Shown: positions 1 to 11,800 of the stretch, piece by piece
Layout: every line of letters starts with the position of its first letter
Numbering within the stretch: position 1 is the first letter of the stretch
Assembly (NCBI GenBank): GCA_013180625.2
Contig: SNVD02013715.1
Location: 1-64,000 of the forward strand
Direction of reading: 5' to 3'
Length of the DNA stretch: 64,000 bases
Source: Boswellia sacra
Lineage: Eukaryota > Streptophyta > Magnoliopsida > Sapindales > Burseraceae
Program-made: the position numbers and the translations under genes
Notes under the pieces: generated by a model
What the model was told of the DNA's origin: nothing
Databases searched by the model: none
The model's input: only the letters and a program-made list of their open reading frames with translations

Positions 1-431
1 ACCATTAGCTGTACGAGATATCGTAAGAAAACACAATCGGGGAAGAGTTACAGGTCTCTAGCATGCATGAGCGTATTGCACATATGGTTGTTAAGTCCGA
101 TGCATTTATAGCTTTGCCGGGTGGTTATGGTACATTAGAGGAGATATTTTAAATCACCTCTTGGGCACAGCTAAACATCCATCGGAAACCTATTGGTTTG
201 TTAAATGTTAATAATTTTTTTGATGGTTTGTTGTCCTTTCTTGATCAAGCTGTAGAAAAAAATTTCATCTCACCGTCAGCAAGGCAAATGCTGGTTACAG
301 CTTCAACTGCAGGAGAGTTAATTGACAAACGACAAGAATTCGTCTATTCACCTGATCCAACAATGGCTCGGATAAATTGGTTTGGAGAAGGCAACAAAAG
401 GCGTCAACTGGATTTAACCCTCCATCTGTAA
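1..431 (+). pseudogene. LOG-type cytokinin riboside 5'-monophosphate phosphoribohydrolase, retroposed-looking pseudogene (5' end outside window)
   Basis: The product resembles plant LONELY GUY enzymes, which release active cytokinin bases from their nucleotide monophosphates. In the frame of position 3 the diagnostic signature is visible at about 105-143: MHER, then PGGYGTLEE, the nucleotide-binding loop, followed by WAQL, GLLNV and FISPSARQ, all in family order. The frame carries stops at 6-8, 24-26 and 150-152; the last falls just after the PGGYGTLEE motif and splits the conserved core. The C-terminal part, 198-431, stays open to its own stop. The family sequence continues without any intron, although plant LOG genes are normally split into several short exons (family knowledge). 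I infer a reverse-transcribed copy. No clear poly(A) tail follows the stop; an A-rich run near 788 could be one but is weak. The fold family is secure, the retroposed origin less so. Confidence 0.85.
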
Positions 432-1139
432 TCTCTATTGCTAGTTTGCTTCGTTTTTGTTTGCTTTCTTTTTAGTGTGTTTATTTGAGATTTTTCATGT
501 CGTTTCTTTTGAGCTTTTTCAGGTTATTTCTTTCGTCCCAGGTAATATCTTCTAATCTCGGTTTTTAGAGTGGTGGCTTAAAAATTTAAGTCCTCTTGAA
601 ACGCTTATGGATCTCTTTAATCTATAAATTGCTAAATAAGGAGGCTAACTTCTAAACTTTTAGACCTCATTCGAAACTGACTTGTTTTTGTTTGCTGGCT
701 TGTTGGACTTTGTTATTTTATGAGTAAGTTTTAGTTTTTATTGTAATTTAAAGTTGTTATGTTTTTTGTCTTTATATCATTTCCGATAAAAAAAATTGTG
801 GAAAAAAAGTTTGAGAATGGGCAGAATATGGGGTTTTCTTTAACCCTTGAAACACATTCTATCTAAATAAATCTGTAGTTTATTTATTTCATGTTGTTTG
901 AAGTGTCTTATTTCTCGTTTTGTTCTTTCATAATAAAGGTATATAGGCTGGAAACCTTAAGGCTGCGGGCTACTGGTCCTAAGGATTGTTGAAATATACA
1001 ATCTTGACTCAGGTGTAACAATGCCACGTACCTCTTCTCTTGCATTTTATGGGCCAATGATAAGGCATGATTGAATTAAGAATAACTCTTGGAAAATGAT
1101 AAATGATGCATGGATCTGTGTGCTTGAAATGTATATTAG
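432..1139. other. Non-coding stretch after the LOG pseudogene
   Basis: This is AT-rich sequence without a recognisable coding block. It may hold the former 3' untranslated region of the LOG copy (A-run near 788-810). Somewhere in its right half it passes into the internal region of the Athila-like element, but no sharp boundary is visible. Confidence 0.5.
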
Positions 1140-2416
1140 TTTTTGCTTTCCCTTTGATTCCTTGCACAACATTGAGCACCGAGCCATTATCACTGAGTTA
1201 TTTGTTTACTTAGAGAAGGTTTATGCAATTTAAGTGTTTCTTTAGATTTCAATGAATTCTATAACTTGTTTGTTGGTCACTCGAGGCGAAATCCTAGACC
1301 TGTGCAACATTGGGGCAAATGAGTTAGGCCATATTTTGGATCGTTTTTGAGCCTTAGAGCCACCTTGATAAAATTGATCCCTAGTTACCCCTTTGAGCCT
1401 CTGTAAACCTTTTTCTTTGTTTAACTCACTAAAGATTTTTCCTAATCTCAATTGAATTTGTTCCAAAACAGTTTTAAATCCCCTTACTATGAGCATGTAG
1501 ATCATTCATGATGACATTTTGAATTATGTTCTGATTTTGGGAAGTTAGAGGAGGTTGGATTGTGCCATGAGCAATGCAAGTGAGTTTATTATGTTTGTAA
1601 TAAAAAAAAAAAGAGAAAAAAAATCTGTACTTATCTTCCACGTACTTAAACATTGAGGACAATGTATTGTTTAACTGTGGGGGAGTGGAATTGCAGTTTA
1701 AAAAAAATAAAAAAAAGAAAAAAAAGAGTTCTATACCCCTGGGCGTTCTTAAAAAGAATGAAACAACAAAGTGTGGGGGTGTAGTTTCTTTTGCTTTCTA
1801 CAAAAAAAAAAAAGAAAAAAGAAAAAAAGAAAAAAAAAGAGAGTTCGAGTGTTCTGAATAAGTTTTGGGGGAGTACCTGGTAAATTAAAATAAATTGTGT
1901 TATAGGGTTGAGCTTCTACTAATCTTGAATGATTTATGTGTTTGTTTGTGATTTGGCCAAATTTTTCCTTGATCATACCTTTTCACCCAAGCCAAACGTT
2001 ACCGAGCTTAATAAAGTCCCTACTGAGCCTTGGTATTGTAACATGTCTACATTAGTGGAGAGTGACTTGAAAGCAGGCCTATGAGTTCATTTATACACAC
2101 ATCTTCAATATTAAATATGATTCATTTTTATGCATAAACTCATCTGGGTTACAAGTGATTAGGTGAGAATGGCTCTACACACACACACTTGAGGAATTGA
2201 AGTGAAGCGAAACTAATCTTTGAGATAAAATTCTTGATCAAGTGCATTATTTTGAAGTTTTCCTTGGGTTATAATTAAGTACAATCTTTGAGGCCTATTT
2301 GCAAGATGAAGCATTTGTGTGTTTTAATTTTTTGTTGATTCTGTTTCGGTTTAGTTTTAATTCGTATCATTGTCGTAGTTGCTCGAGGACTAGCAAAGTC
2401 TAAGTGTGGGGGAATT
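1140..2416 (+). mobile_element. 3' internal non-coding region of an Athila-like Ty3 retrotransposon
   Basis: The block directly precedes a 3' LTR and looks like the long non-coding segment between pol and the LTR in plant Athila-type elements. It contains the phrase CATTGAGGACAATGTATTG (about 1652-1670) followed by repeated G-rich purine tracts of the GTGTGGGGG type at about 1676, 1771 and 1864, separated by long A/AG runs. The last such tract lies just before the LTR. No gag or pol remains: the 5' half of the element is absent and the left boundary is uncertain. The lineage call rests on the LTR and on the primer-binding site of the related copy at 47061. Confidence 0.6.
2402..2416 (+). other. 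Polypurine tract of the Athila-like element
   Basis: A G-rich purine tract (AAGTGTGGGGGAA) lies immediately before the TG that opens the LTR at 2417. This is the position where plus-strand priming occurs in Ty3 elements. Confidence 0.75.
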
Positions 2417-3825
2417 TGATAAGTGTCTATTTATATATCATTTTCATATCAATTCGTCCATGTTTCTTTGCTATATTCCTTGGTATTTTTATGTTTTTGT
2501 GTGGTTTTTGATGTTTGTAGGAGTTTTGGAGAAACTTACACAAAATTGGAGTAAAACCCTTCATTTTCACCTCTGCTAGTCAACCAATTTCTTGGAGTTG
2601 ATTGTATCGATATACAATTAACCGGATAACATGCTATATACCATTGAAAAGCTCTCGAAGTCTATTTTCTGGAGAAATTTACGGTTCACGAATTTATGTA
2701 GTGTACCGAAAGTTGTGATAAAAATGGTATGAGAAGTGTATATTTGTAATTCCATATATCACTGTAGCATGTTATTAAATACGGGGCACTGTAGCAAGTT
2801 ACTGTAGCAGAGTATTTAAACACATTTTAGGGTTTTATTTTGATAACTTGAAGAGGGGAGAACGTGGAGGAGGCTACAGCTCTGGAATTCTTTCATCTCT
2901 TGGAGTTCTTGAAGGAGAAAGGAAGCTTGGAAAGAGGAAGAACTACAATCCAAAGAGAATTACATCAAATTTGCTAAGTTTTTCCCTTCCCTTTCATTTT
3001 TCTGGAATGTCTCCATGTTGTATTGTATTTATCACGTTCTTAAACATGTGTAACTGAATCTGAATTGGTTGAGGGTGATTTCAAAGCCCCTGATATGGTT
3101 TTTGTAAGTTGATTGTGTAAGGAATTGTTATCCAATTCTCTAATTGAAGTTGCTTGTATTCTCCCATATTTAATGCTTATTGCTTGCTGATTGCTTGGGC
3201 CAACTGAATATAATCTGGATATTGTCTATTGCTAGATTAGAAATCTTGATCCGTAATTGTCTTGAATTTCTAATCATTAGTAGCAAAATTGTGATCAGAG
3301 ATTACAATTGGAGAATATAACCTAAGTTAAATAATCCGAGCTTGTGTGTTTATTGCTTAGATCAACCTATCTTTCTTATCATAATGCATCCATTGAATTA
3401 AACTCAGAGAGCTTGTTCTAGGTTGTTTAATGGATAGAGATTAAATAAAGAGCTTGTTTTATTTAACAACAAAGTAAGGAAAGATTGGGGTAATAGAGCT
3501 TGTTATTATCTACGGTTGATAACTTCAATGCTGTAATTAGATGACAATTCTACAATTAATTCGCAAATCCATATCTTGTGGTAGAGAAGGATCCCTTAAC
3601 CAGCTTTCTCCCATTGATTTTTCATTCAAATTTACTTTCTGTTTTGTTATTCTTTACTTGCATTCTTATTTCATTTAGTAAATCATTCAACAAAAATCCC
3701 CCCTGTTTAGTTTATTGTTGCTGGAAATAACAAATTCAATTAGAATCAATCCTCGTGGGAACGATATCTTACTTATCACTTTATTACTTGTGCGACTAGT
3801 ATACTTGCTAGTTTCGAACGCATCA
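2417..3825 (+). repeat. 3' LTR of an Athila-like element (copy 1)
   Basis: This 1409-bp LTR begins TGATAAGTGTC and ends AACGCATCA. It is a direct repeat of 47061-48472; the last ~900 bp of the two copies are almost identical, while the first third is more diverged. A polypurine tract precedes it and no primer-binding site follows, so this is the 3' LTR of an element whose 5' half has gone. It contains CTGTAGCA repeats and a TATTTAAA box near 2812. A short open frame at 2848-3057 recurs in the other copy but is only LTR sequence. Confidence 0.9.
2762..2821 (+). promoter_or_regulatory. LTR core promoter (CTGTAGCA repeats plus TATTTAAA)
   Basis: Three copies of a CTGTAGCA-type octamer lead to TATTTAAACAC at 2812-2822. 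The same arrangement occurs at 47404-47462 in the other LTR. Position and composition suggest the TATA region of the LTR; the role of the octamers is inferred from their repetition. Confidence 0.5.
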
Positions 3826-4118
3826 TATATAGAGTAGAGTTCCCATGTTTAAGTTGTTTGTATGTATCAGCAGTACTTTTAAAAGTTGAAAATTGTCCAT
3901 ATTTTCTATCAAACGAACATAATTTTTTTAGTAGTCCACCGCAGTTAGTATGATTTTAGTATAACTTTTAGCTTGTGTTGATGTACCTCTGTCTCTGTAC
4001 AATCATGTTCAAAGTCACAACTCTTAAGTACACAACTATTTCTCAAATGGTTTAGGTTATTGAAACATAAGTTGTTAAGGGATGTTTCTGTGTCTCACCA
4101 TGAATGGGAATGTAACAG

Positions 4119-4165
<47 letters not shown>

Positions 4166-4442
4166 GGTTGATAGTAAAAAAAAGATAAAAGTTATAAAAT
4201 GAATTATAGACAAGTGGAAGATGATCAAAAGACGACATCGTTTAGAGTTAAGATGAATGAGATGAGACTGTGCCTCGTCAAAAGCCATAACAGAAACAGA
4301 ATCCCAACTGCACACAAATAGTCATTTGTTAGTTATGTTTGGTTAGTGAGATAACCTCGTACCATCTTCCTTTTTCCCTTTATTTTTTTTTATTTGATCA
4401 ATGCATTATGTTGTTAACTTAACGTAGAGAAAGAGAGAGCTG
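3826..4442. other. Non-coding DNA with a TTA microsatellite
   Basis: No gene is recognisable. A pure (TTA)n tract of about 47 bp lies at 4119-4165. The last ~100 bases before 4443 are pyrimidine-rich and could be the former promoter and leader of the p24-like exon, but no TATA box stands out. Confidence 0.6.
4119..4165. repeat. (TTA)n microsatellite
   Basis: About fifteen uninterrupted TTA units; a simple sequence repeat. Confidence 0.95.
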
Positions 4443-4637
4443 ATGGAGAAATTATGGCGTTTGAAGGATGTGGTAGTTGTAATGGTGGTGGTGGGTATGG
4501 TGAGAGTAACAGAAGGAATAAGATTTGAGATAGACAGAGCAGAATGCTTGTCTCATAATGTTGAATATGAAGGAGACACTCTTCATCTCTCTTTTGTTGT
4601 TATCAAGTCTGATACCCCGTGGCATTTCTTCAAATAG
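4443..4637 (+). pseudogene. First-exon fragment of a p24/emp24/GOLD-domain cargo receptor (p24 beta-like)
   Basis: The frame opens with a hydrophobic, signal-peptide-like segment (residues 9-20, VVVVMVVVGMV) and continues into GIRFEIDRAECLSH and FVVIKSDTPWHF. That is the start of the GOLD lumenal domain of plant p24 beta proteins, which cycle between ER and Golgi as cargo receptors in COPI/COPII vesicles. The cysteine expected to form the GOLD disulfide is present. Family members are about 200 residues long with a C-terminal coiled coil, a membrane span and a cytosolic sorting tail; here the match stops after WHF and a stop follows two codons later. I found no downstream exon up to 6250. It may be exon 1 of a broken gene or a captured fragment. 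Confidence 0.7.
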
Positions 4638-6270
4638 AGGAGTATACTTGGCTAATTGCATCAATTTATATGTTTATTGAAACATCTCTTTGTTGTGGAA
4701 TAAGATCAAAATAATTATTGTTGAGATGTTCTGTTCTGGGTGCATACCTTAGTTTGATAAAAATAATTTTGATTCTTCGATAGTTTAAGCTTCAAGCAAA
4801 TTGATTTCAACATTCAATAATGAAGACTGGAGTAAACTTTTTTCTTTCTGCAGAAATAAAGGGATAATATTCTCTGCCATTGATCTAAACAGGCCGCTGT
4901 CAGATTAAGTTCCTGTTAATGTAAGCTTTCTTACTTAAGGTTACTTAAGGTCAGAAATAAACTTTTTTCTTGCATGTTTGCTTGATAGCTCCAATATTAT
5001 TTGCTTTGCAGCAAAGATAGACAATCTAGGAGGCAAGATTGGATTAGATAAAATAAATTTGAATAACGAGTTTGTTGTCTTCTCTGTTTTGCCTCTGCAG
5101 TAAGCCACTTTTGCATGTGTTCTTTACATTAATTCTTGGAGAACAGTATGTTTTTATATTAAGGCACAGAAAATTAACTAAAGTTACTATAATGAACTTT
5201 GTATTTATTGTGTTAATAAACTAAGCCTACTTAATTTAACTTTAGTTATTTTGCATGAACCAAATTCAGCCATCTCGCGTACATCGAATGGCTGTTGAAT
5301 GATGCCACAAAATTAGCTTCAATATTGTGAAAGTAGGAACTCGATCAAACAAAAAGGTGTGCAATAACAATACTAAATAGTTTGCATTTTTTCCTTTGTT
5401 TTGCCATAACCTTACTGATTGTTTTGTCCAATTTCTCTACACTTGCTGCCATTGCATGTTTGTGTTTAAACAAGCTGAAATTACAGCCAACAATATGTAA
5501 TCATAGAAAATGCATTACCATCTTTTGGAGTAAATGTAAAAAGAAAGAATAAAATAAAGAACTTGCTACATGTAAAAAGAAAGAAGAAAGAAGAAATTTA
5601 TATTATTGTTTTTATTTATTATCATTTATTTCATTTTATTGTTCATTTATTTTATGCTTAGGTTCTGTTACTTATTCATTTATTCTTGCATGCTTTGATG
5701 GGTACTTTATAAAGACTTAACTTTATGATGTCCCACATACAACTAAAAAGAAGCTAGTTGAATATTGTCAAAAAAACAAAAGCTAATTTCAGCTGTAACC
5801 CACGTGATATGCTTTTCTACTTATTAATTAATTTAACTGTTGAGTGTAAAATCAGACCAAAAGAGGGGGCAGATAAGGATTTTAACATATTAGTCTGGAA
5901 AATCAACTGAAAAGCTTTGATAAATGGAGTTGGCCCCGTGAATTGGTGAAGAAGGCATGAACGATTCAGTCATTATCTAAGTGGTATGAGACTTGACTGA
6001 AAACGGGTCAATCAGTAATGTAATTGTTTTAATATTTCTCCGTAACTAGGCTCGTGTTTCCTACCACTATTGAGTATTGAGACAGCTTGTGAATGTATAA
6101 TAAATGCAAAGTCATACTACTGAATGTGGCCATTTATTTTCGGCAACGTTCATGATGGGCATTTAAACGCAAAGATGTGTGTTGTTATGAAAAGTAAAAG
6201 GTTAGGCCGGAAGTTCTGATACAAACAGTAACTGCCCACATTGCTGCATTTTGAATACTTACACAATTAA
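4638..6270. other. AT-rich non-coding stretch
   Basis: I searched for the remaining GOLD-domain and membrane-span exons of the p24-like gene and saw none. No transposon ends or RNA genes were recognised. Confidence 0.5.
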
Positions 6271-6274
6271 TGAC

Positions 6275-6323
<49 letters not shown>
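6275..6323. repeat. (AT)n microsatellite
   Basis: About 49 bp of alternating AT with a single G interruption near 6287. Confidence 0.95.
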
Positions 6324-6326
<3 letters not shown>

Positions 6327-6805
6327 AACTAAAATGCCCAATGAACTCGAAATAAGCAAATTTGATATTTTGTAATTTAACTTCCTTTCTACCACCTTTA
6401 CCCTCTACTTTAGAAAGCTCCGACTGATCTTCTAGGTTCATACCCAGATCAAATAACAACAAATCCTCCCCTGATTATGTTAGAAAATGATTATAGGTTT
6501 AAGAAATTTAATTCAACAGTAAGTTTGGGGGAAAAAAAAGCTCATATTTTCTGCTTATTCGGAAATACTATTATTTAGTTAATTACTAATTAGTTTATAC
6601 CAACCCAATCATGTCCTTCACAAAAATATGGACTGGCCCATATATTTTGAAATTAATTAACCTCTTTTATATTTTATATCTTGTACATCCCTTGAGATTT
6701 CATAACATCCCAATGTCACTTTCCGAAGTTCAAATTGCATTTCTTTTCCATAGTCTTTGTACCGTTTGGATAAATTCTTAGTTAAATTTTATTGTATCTT
6801 TTGAA
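6324..6805. other. Non-coding stretch before the LINE fragment
   Basis: AT-rich sequence without recognisable genes. It should contain the 3' flank of the minus-strand LINE at 6806, but no clear oligo-T block marks the element end. Confidence 0.5.
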
Positions 6806-7669
6806 TTAGATATTACAAAGCTGAGGACTGATCACATACTTGGCCTCCAAGGTTAGGAGCCTAGAGCGAACCAAAGCAAAAATCTCATCAATCACTTGAC
6901 GACGAGTCCGGCGACGTTGTTGATACACACGATCATTCCTCTCATACCAAAGAAAATACACTGTAGCAGAGAAGACTAAACGTGCAAGGATATGCCCGAA
7001 ATTCTTCCTGCCCTGGAGATGTTGAGAAGCCCAATAAAGTAGAGAGAGCCAAACAAAAGAAGGCCAAACAATGAGAGTCTTAGCTGAAATCTCCCTCCAT
7101 ACAGAAGACGAGAAAGGACAACTAAAGAAAAGATGGTCATGACTCTTATTTGCTGAAGCACAGAAGACACAATCCGAAGAGGATGACATGCCATGACGTC
7201 GTAGACGATCCAAAGTACGAAGACGTCCCAACGAGGCCAACCAAAGAATAAATGAGTGTCTTGGAACATGGCCAGGGAACCAGAGAAGATGATGAATTGA
7301 GTTCACCGATCGCTTACTCCGTAATAAACCCCATGCTGAGTTAATAGAGAAAATATCAGAGCTGTGGCCCTTCCAAACAATATGGTCAGGATTCCCCATT
7401 ATAGGCCGGATGTTGACTGAGTCTCAAATCCATCCAAGGACTGGCCCACCATCAGGAAAAGCCCAGTCTCCATCCTGAATAACAGATGCAACCTTTGCAT
7501 CTGAGGGAAGACCTGTGGATGAAAGAGTCCTGAATGAAAACAAATCACAAAGACGCCCCTGCGGCAACCAGTAATCCTGCCAAAGTGAGGTATCACGGCC
7601 ATCTCTAATGCAAGAGACAAATTTGCCCCTACACCAACTAATGATTTTTGCTATTAAGCTTATTACCAT
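6806..7669 (-). pseudogene. 5'-truncated LINE: C-terminal ORF2 with zf-RVT domain
   Basis: On the minus strand the frame encodes the region after the reverse transcriptase of plant L1-type LINEs: RDGRDTSLWQDYWLP at the N-terminal side, then a zf-RVT (reverse transcriptase zinc-binding) domain with WLASLGRLRTLDRL and CVFCASANKSHDHLFFSC, where the Cys/His cluster is intact. One in-frame stop at 7424-7426 interrupts the frame; the two halves stay in the same phase. Nothing of the polymerase core (YADD box) or of ORF1 is present, so the copy is truncated at its 5' end near 7670, the usual outcome of incomplete target-primed reverse transcription. No poly(A) tail could be fixed on the low-coordinate side. 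Confidence 0.85.
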
Positions 7670-7972
7670 TCCTTTGTAGGATTATTGGCACTCCAAGTTT
7701 TTGGCATTTTGACTTAAAGACATCTACTTTAGTGAAGTTTTGGGTAGCAATTGAGGATAAAGAATAAGGTACTAGAATTTTTTTTTCTTAATCTTTCTCA
7801 TCTTTTAATGAAATGATTTGACTATACTACGTAGTTTTTTATATATATCTTGTCTCATGTCATTTGTTATCTTTGCCATGTTGAATACATATTAACTTTT
7901 GCGTTGTTTTATTGGTTTCATTGGCAACTAGTTCATATATGAGGAAGCATGTGTAAGTTATTATGCTTAGGA
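7670..7972. other. Unassigned DNA between LINE fragment and CACTA leader repeat
   Basis: No coding potential is visible. The missing 5' terminus of the CACTA element would be expected here or slightly left, but no CACTACAAGAAAA-type end is present. Confidence 0.5.
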
Positions 7973-8740
7973 TTAACTATAAATTGGACACACAAAACAC
8001 AAAACAAAATATTTTATAGTATGAACTAAAGTATGGCATTTTGTTCATTAGCTAATGAAATATGATATTGTAGTTCATAGGTTAGGTAGCAATTACACTA
8101 ATGAAAGCAACCTACTAAACTCCAGCCCACAAAACAATCTCACCAATGAAACAAGTCCACTCAACCAAAGCCCCCAATACCAGCCCACCAATGAACCCAA
8201 CCTTCTCAACCGCAGCCCACAAAACAATCCTTACCAATGAAACCAGCCCTCTAAGCCCACTAAATCTAAGCCTACTAAGTGCAAGGCCACTAAACCCATG
8301 AAACTAGTGCACTCAACCCAAACAAAGAAACCATCCCACTAATAAAACCAGCCCATTAACTATAAATTGGACACACAAAATAAAATATTTTATAGCATGA
8401 ACTAAAGTATGGCATTATGTTCATTAGCTAATGAAATATGATATTGTAGTTCGTAGATTAGGTAGCAATTGCACTAATGAAAGCAACCTACTAAACTCCA
8501 GCCCACAAAACAATCTCACCAATGAAACAAGTCCACTCAACCAAAGCCCCCAATACCAGCCTACCAATGAACCCAGCCTTCTCAACTGCAGCCCACAAAA
8601 CCATCCCACTAATAAAACCAGCCCATTAACAACTAGCCTAAAAAACAATATCCACCACTGCATCTAGCCCACCACACTAGCCCACCAATGAACCAGTCTA
8701 TTAGCTAAAACAAATGACAAGGGAGAGATGAATATATGCT
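7973..8740 (+). repeat. 383-bp direct duplication with internal short repeats, upstream of the CACTA transposase
   Basis: A unit starting TTAACTATAAATTGGACAC at 7973 recurs at 8356, an offset of 383 bp with a 7-bp indel. Inside each unit a shorter motif repeats several times (AATGAAAC-type, then AGCCCAC, then CAA-rich). In translation this gives runs of TNE, SPQN and LLN, with open frames at 8055-8240 and 8431-8667. These frames arise from the repeats and resemble no protein I know. The position suggests a 5' leader or subterminal repeat zone of the CACTA element. Confidence 0.7.
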
Positions 8741-8856
8741 CAAAATGTCATCTCACTACCTTAACTAAATAACTTATTAAATAAATTTAATTTCAACTCA
8801 CTACCTGAATGAATTATTTATATGAATTATTTTTGTTTTATTGAAGGAAAGTAGAC

Positions 8857-11800
8857 ATGGACAAGAGTTGGATTGACTTGGGAGATAGATTTTCAAAGCC
8901 GTATGTAGATGAGGTTAATGCATTTCTAGATTTTGCATTTGACAATGTCATTGGTGGCACTAGAATTTACTGTCCATGTAAGAAGTGTTTCAATCGGTAT
9001 CTTTTCAGTAAGGATATAGTGAAAGACCATTTAATATTCAATGGATTTCTTCCTAAGTACAAAAAGTGGACACTACATGGTGAACCGTATACACCTATAG
9101 AATCCAATCAAAATGCTGAGACTCAACATTCTGACTTTGGTTGGGATTCTATGGGTGATGATATGGTTGGAATTATACATGATGCCATGGGAATTCCGAA
9201 TATGGATTTTGGTGAAGGTAGTAGTACTCATTTAGATAACGATGTTGGTGCGGAGATGGATGAGGAAACTAAAGGCTTTCTTAAATTGCTTCAAGATGCC
9301 AATTGTCCTTTATATCCGGGTTGTGAAAAGTTTACCTCACTTTCTTTTGTTGTTTGTCTCTTGAATATGAAAATGTTATGTGGATGGACAGACACATCAA
9401 TGACAATGCTATTTAAATTTTTGAAAGAAGTATTTCCCAAAGAAGCAAAAATTCCTCCCTCCTACTATGAGGCTCAAAAAATAACTACATCATTAGGATT
9501 TACATATAAGACTTGGGATGCATGTCCTAACAATTTTATGTTACTTAGAAATGAACATGAAAACCTTCATAGTTGTGCAATTTGTCATACCTCTCGATAT
9601 AAACAGTTCGATGGGCCAAATACTGTATCAACTTCAGAGGTAAAATTAGTTGCAAGACAAGTACGTTACTTTCCACTAGTTCTAAGATTACAAAGGTTTT
9701 TCATGTCTTCAAAAATTGCTTCTCTTATGCGATGGCATGTAGAGGGTCGAATTGATGATGGTGTGTTAAGACATCTTGCTGATAGTCCTGCTTGGAAAAC
9801 CTTTGATGAAAAATACCCAAATTTTGCTGTTGAATGTCATAATGTGAGGCTTGGATTGGCTGCAGATGGTTTTAATCCTTTTAGGACTATGTCTATAGCT
9901 CATAGTACATGGCCTGTGGTATTAATAACCTATAACTTGGCACCATGGTTGTGCATGAAACAAACATTTTTCATGTTGTCTATGCTTATAGATGGTCTGA
10001 AAGGCCCAGAAAATAAAATTGATGTCTATTTACAACCATTGATTGAAGAATTGAATGATTTGTGGAATGAAGGTGTAGTTACTTATGATGCATCACGTCA
10101 GCAATTGTTTAAGTTACATGCAGCTCTTTTATGGACTATTAATGACTTTCCAGCTTATGCTAACTTGTCGGGTTGGAGTACTAAAGGGGAGAAAGCATGT
10201 CCTTCTTGTTCCATGAATACAACTTGTCAATGTTTACATCATAGTAGGAAGTTTTGTTATTTGGGTCATCGTCGATTTTTACCTATTAGTTAGGTGACTC
10301 TTTGGAGAGATAAAGTCTCTATCAATGGTCAAAGAGACTTTTCACTTGCTCCAACTCAGTTGACTAGATCTGATGTGAAATAACAAGTGCATAATGTATT
10401 TACCGAATATAGAATGGAAGATCTTCATAAAAGATGGAGGAAATATTTTGAGATGATAAATCGTGGAAACACTTGGAAGAAGAAAAGCATTTTCTTTGAA
10501 TTACTATATTGGGAGCATAATTTAATTCGACATAATCTTGATGTCATGCATGTTGAGAAGAATGTTTGTGATAATATACTTTGGACATTGTTAAGGGATC
10601 CTAAAAAGTCTAAAGATAATTCAAGGGCTCGACAAGATTTGCATCAAATGGAAATAAGGAAAACATTGCATCCCCAAGATAGGGGAAATCAGAAAGCATA
10701 TTTGCGTTTTGCATGCTTTTCAATGAACAAAGAAAACAAAGTACTCTTCTTAAATGTGTTGAAGCGAGTTAAGGTGCCAGATGGTTATGCATCAAATATT
10801 TCTCAACGTGTGCACATAAAAGAGCGTAACATTTGGGGTCTTAAAAGTCATGATAATCACATATTGATACAATAATTGCTTCCTCTTGTTGCACGTAGAG
10901 CATTGCCTAAAAATGTTGTCAGAACATTGATTGAGGTTGCTAACTTTTTTAGGCAACTGTGCTCTAGAGTGAATACACATGAAGACTTAAGGAATATTCA
11001 AAAGCGTGTTGTACTAACCCTATGCCATTTGGAGAAAATTTTCCCACCTTCATTCTTTGATGTGATGGAGCAATTGCCTGTACATCTTGCTGAAGAGGCA
11101 TTGATTGGTGGACCTATACAATTCCGTTGGATGTATCCAATTGAGAGGTATTAAATCCTATGGATAATGTTTTTTTTTATATATAGTATACATGAATGAA
11201 TTTCACTTACTCTAGATTCTTGAAATTATAGGTACTTGTTAACTTTAAAGAATTATGTTCGTAATCGTGCACATCCTAAGGCTTCTATTGCTAAAGGACA
11301 CTTGATGGAGGAGTGCACCAATTTTTGTGTATGATATCTTGATGAAGTTGAAACTAAAGTTAATCGAGCACCTAGGAACAAGGATGGTACTTCAAAAAAA
11401 GAGGTGAAATTTAATCTTGACAACGTTACTTGGGTTCAGGCGCATAGATATGTGCTAGTTAATTCCTCAATAATCGATCCATTTCGAGAGTAAGTCATGC
11501 ACAATTGGAAATCCTATACCGTCATCTATTTTATTGTGAACATTTTTCAAAATATCTTGTTTACGTTTTCATTTCATGGTTTTCTTTTACAAAGGGGAGC
11601 ATATCAACATACTCTCTCAACAACTTCCTTGTGCTTCAAGTCATCAAATTCAAAAAGAACACAACTCAAAATTTCATAAGTGGTTCAAAAACCATGTAAG
11701 CTTTCTTACTTTAATTAATTGATAACGTCACACTACTATTGAGTTCCAACACTAGCGGGTTTCTATAGGTGGAAACTTTGCAACATTCCCCGAATGTAAC

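Noticed and set aside
1667..1861. Lys-rich open frame, and a Phe-rich frame on the opposite strand
   Set aside because: Produced by A and AG runs next to the purine tracts; no protein composition.
2848..3057. Open frame with a basic Gly-rich N-terminus, repeated at 47488-47682
   Set aside because: Both copies lie at the same place in paired LTRs, so their similarity reflects the LTR, not protein constraint.
8055..8667. Asn/Pro-rich open frames in the CACTA leader
   Set aside because: They follow from a duplicated short-repeat block and lack any recognisable domain; the minus-strand frame 8424-8663 is the same repeat read backwards.
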